From the NCBI GenBank assembly GCA_946887295.1, contig CAMPKP010000090.1, forward strand, positions 1 through 13,660: DNA of 13,660 bases, given 5' to 3'. The notes under the pieces are model-generated. The model saw only the letters and a list, made by a program, of their open reading frames with translations. It ran no database searches and had not been told where the DNA came from. The first letter of the stretch is position 1. The number at the start of each line of letters is the position of its first letter. Below are positions 12,988 through 13,660 of this stretch, in pieces. Both the position numbers and the translations under genes were made by a program. The DNA is from an uncultured Gemmatimonadota bacterium. GTDB taxonomy: Bacteria > Gemmatimonadota > Gemmatimonadetes > Gemmatimonadales > GWC2-71-9.

Positions 12988-13660
12988 ATGCGGCACGACT
13001 CGCGGACCGTACTTCCAGGATTCGGCCTGTCCCTGGGGATCACCTGCACGTACCTGAGCCTCCTGGTGCTGATTCCCCTGACGACCGTCTTCACCAAGAC
13101 GGCGGAGCTCTCGGGCTCCGCCTTCTGGGCCACCGTCACCGACCCTCGGGTGGTGGCGTCCTACCGGGTGACCTTCGGCGCCTCGTTCGTCGCGGCGCTG
13201 ATCAACACCGTGTTCGGCCTCCTCGTGGCGTGGGTCCTCGTGCGCTACCGGTTTCCCGGGCGGCGGCTGGTGGATGCCATGGTGGATCTGCCGTTCGCGT
13301 TGCCCACGGCGGTGGCCGGCATCGCGCTCACCACGCTCTACGTCCCGAACGGGTGGGTCGGCCGATACCTGGAGCCGCTCGGCATCCAGGTGTCGTACAC
13401 CTGGCTGGGCATCACCATCGCGCTGATCTTCATCGGCCTGCCGTTCGTGGTTCGCACGGTGCAGCCGGTGCTCGACGACCTCGAGGTCGAGGTCGAGGAG
13501 GCGGCGGCGAGCCTCGGCGCCAGGCGCTGGCAGACCTTCGTCAAGGTGATCGTTCCCACCGTCGCACCGGCGCTGCTCACCGGGTTCGCGATGGCGTTCG
13601 CCCGCGCCATCGGCGAGTACGGCTCGGTCGTCTTCATCTCCGGCAACATGCCGATGAAGA
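12988..13660 (+). CDS. cysT: Sulfate ABC transporter permease CysT, 3' end missing
   Basis: The first 224 codons are present; the gene runs off the window. Membrane segments are visible at about 11-36, 61-86, 100-120 and 138-158. The permease EAA loop is [30 protein letters not shown] (170-199), where the ATPase CysA would dock. [18 protein letters not shown] (203-220) is characteristic of CysT/CysU. It would form the inner-membrane channel with CysW and take sulfate from Sbp. ATG 12988 is chosen because AAGGGA lies about five bases upstream; the in-frame ATG at 12982 would sit too close to that site. cysW and cysA are expected just downstream. Confidence 0.93.
   Translation, partial: MRHDSRTVLPGFGLSLGITCTYLSLLVLIPLTTVFTKTAELSGSAFWATVTDPRVVASYRVTFGASFVAALINTVFGLLVAWVLVRYRFPGRRLVDAMVDLPFALPTAVAGIALTTLYVPNGWVGRYLEPLGIQVSYTWLGITIALIFIGLPFVVRTVQPVLDDLEVEVEEAAASLGARRWQTFVKVIVPTVAPALLTGFAMAFARAIGEYGSVVFISGNMPMK

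Noticed and set aside
10480..12996. An 838-residue open frame on the minus strand across the porin and sbp genes
   Set aside because: It is antisense to two clearly recognised genes; its composition (Arg, Gly, Leu, Asp, His rich) is typical of GC-rich shadow frames and it has no domain.

Overview
The window looks like chromosomal DNA of a high-GC, diderm (Gram-negative) bacterium. It encodes an outer-membrane OmpA-type protein, a lipoprotein with a lipobox, an OprO/P-type porin ending in Phe, and a periplasmic sulfate-binding protein. Coding density is very high and many genes start with GTG or TTG. I suspect Gemmatimonadota or a similar soil phylum, from the general character of the proteins, but nothing here proves it. 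No rRNA, tRNA, CRISPR array or insertion sequence was seen. No gene-free stretch exceeds about 220 bases.

Layout. (1) 30-1650, plus strand: a divergent GroES-fold protein, a small unrecognised protein and a short lipoprotein. (2) 1658-2956, minus strand: a secreted protein with a concanavalin/LamG-like middle and a C-terminal OmpA peptidoglycan-binding domain. A perfect 10-bp hairpin lies between it and the convergent lipoprotein gene. (3) 3002-5585, plus strand: a tight operon of a monoacylglycerol-lipase-like hydrolase, a DUF983 zinc-ribbon membrane protein and a cardiolipin synthase-like phospholipase D. All three point to membrane lipids. (4) 5586-6890, minus strand: an ECF sigma factor with a TPR-like C-terminal extension (ECF42 type), tail to tail with the synthase gene and with no base between the stop codons.

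(5) 6959-9465, plus strand, is the most interesting part. A good sigma70-type promoter is followed by GAAC-N7-GAAC, the same arrangement as the alphaproteobacterial LexA (SOS) box. It leads into three packed genes: a 60-residue Cys-rich zinc-ribbon protein resembling the C-terminal tail of B12-dependent ribonucleotide reductase, a radical SAM protein of the spore photoproduct lyase-like family, and a Y-family DNA polymerase homologue. In the last, the catalytic Asp-Glu pair is replaced by Gly-His, while a beta-clamp-binding motif (QLELW) is kept. This suggests a damage-inducible module built around a dead, ImuB-like polymerase scaffold.

(6) 9494-13660, plus strand, is a sulfate-uptake locus: an Rrf2-family regulator with four cysteines, a regulatory region with inverted repeats, a YezD-family small protein, an OprO/P-type porin, the sulfate-binding protein Sbp and the start of the permease gene cysT, cut by the window end. 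GC-rich hairpins without U-tracts sit between yezD and the porin gene and between sbp and cysT, where they could set relative mRNA levels. The likely flow is sulfate through the porin, capture by Sbp, then import by a CysTWA transporter whose remaining genes should follow downstream.
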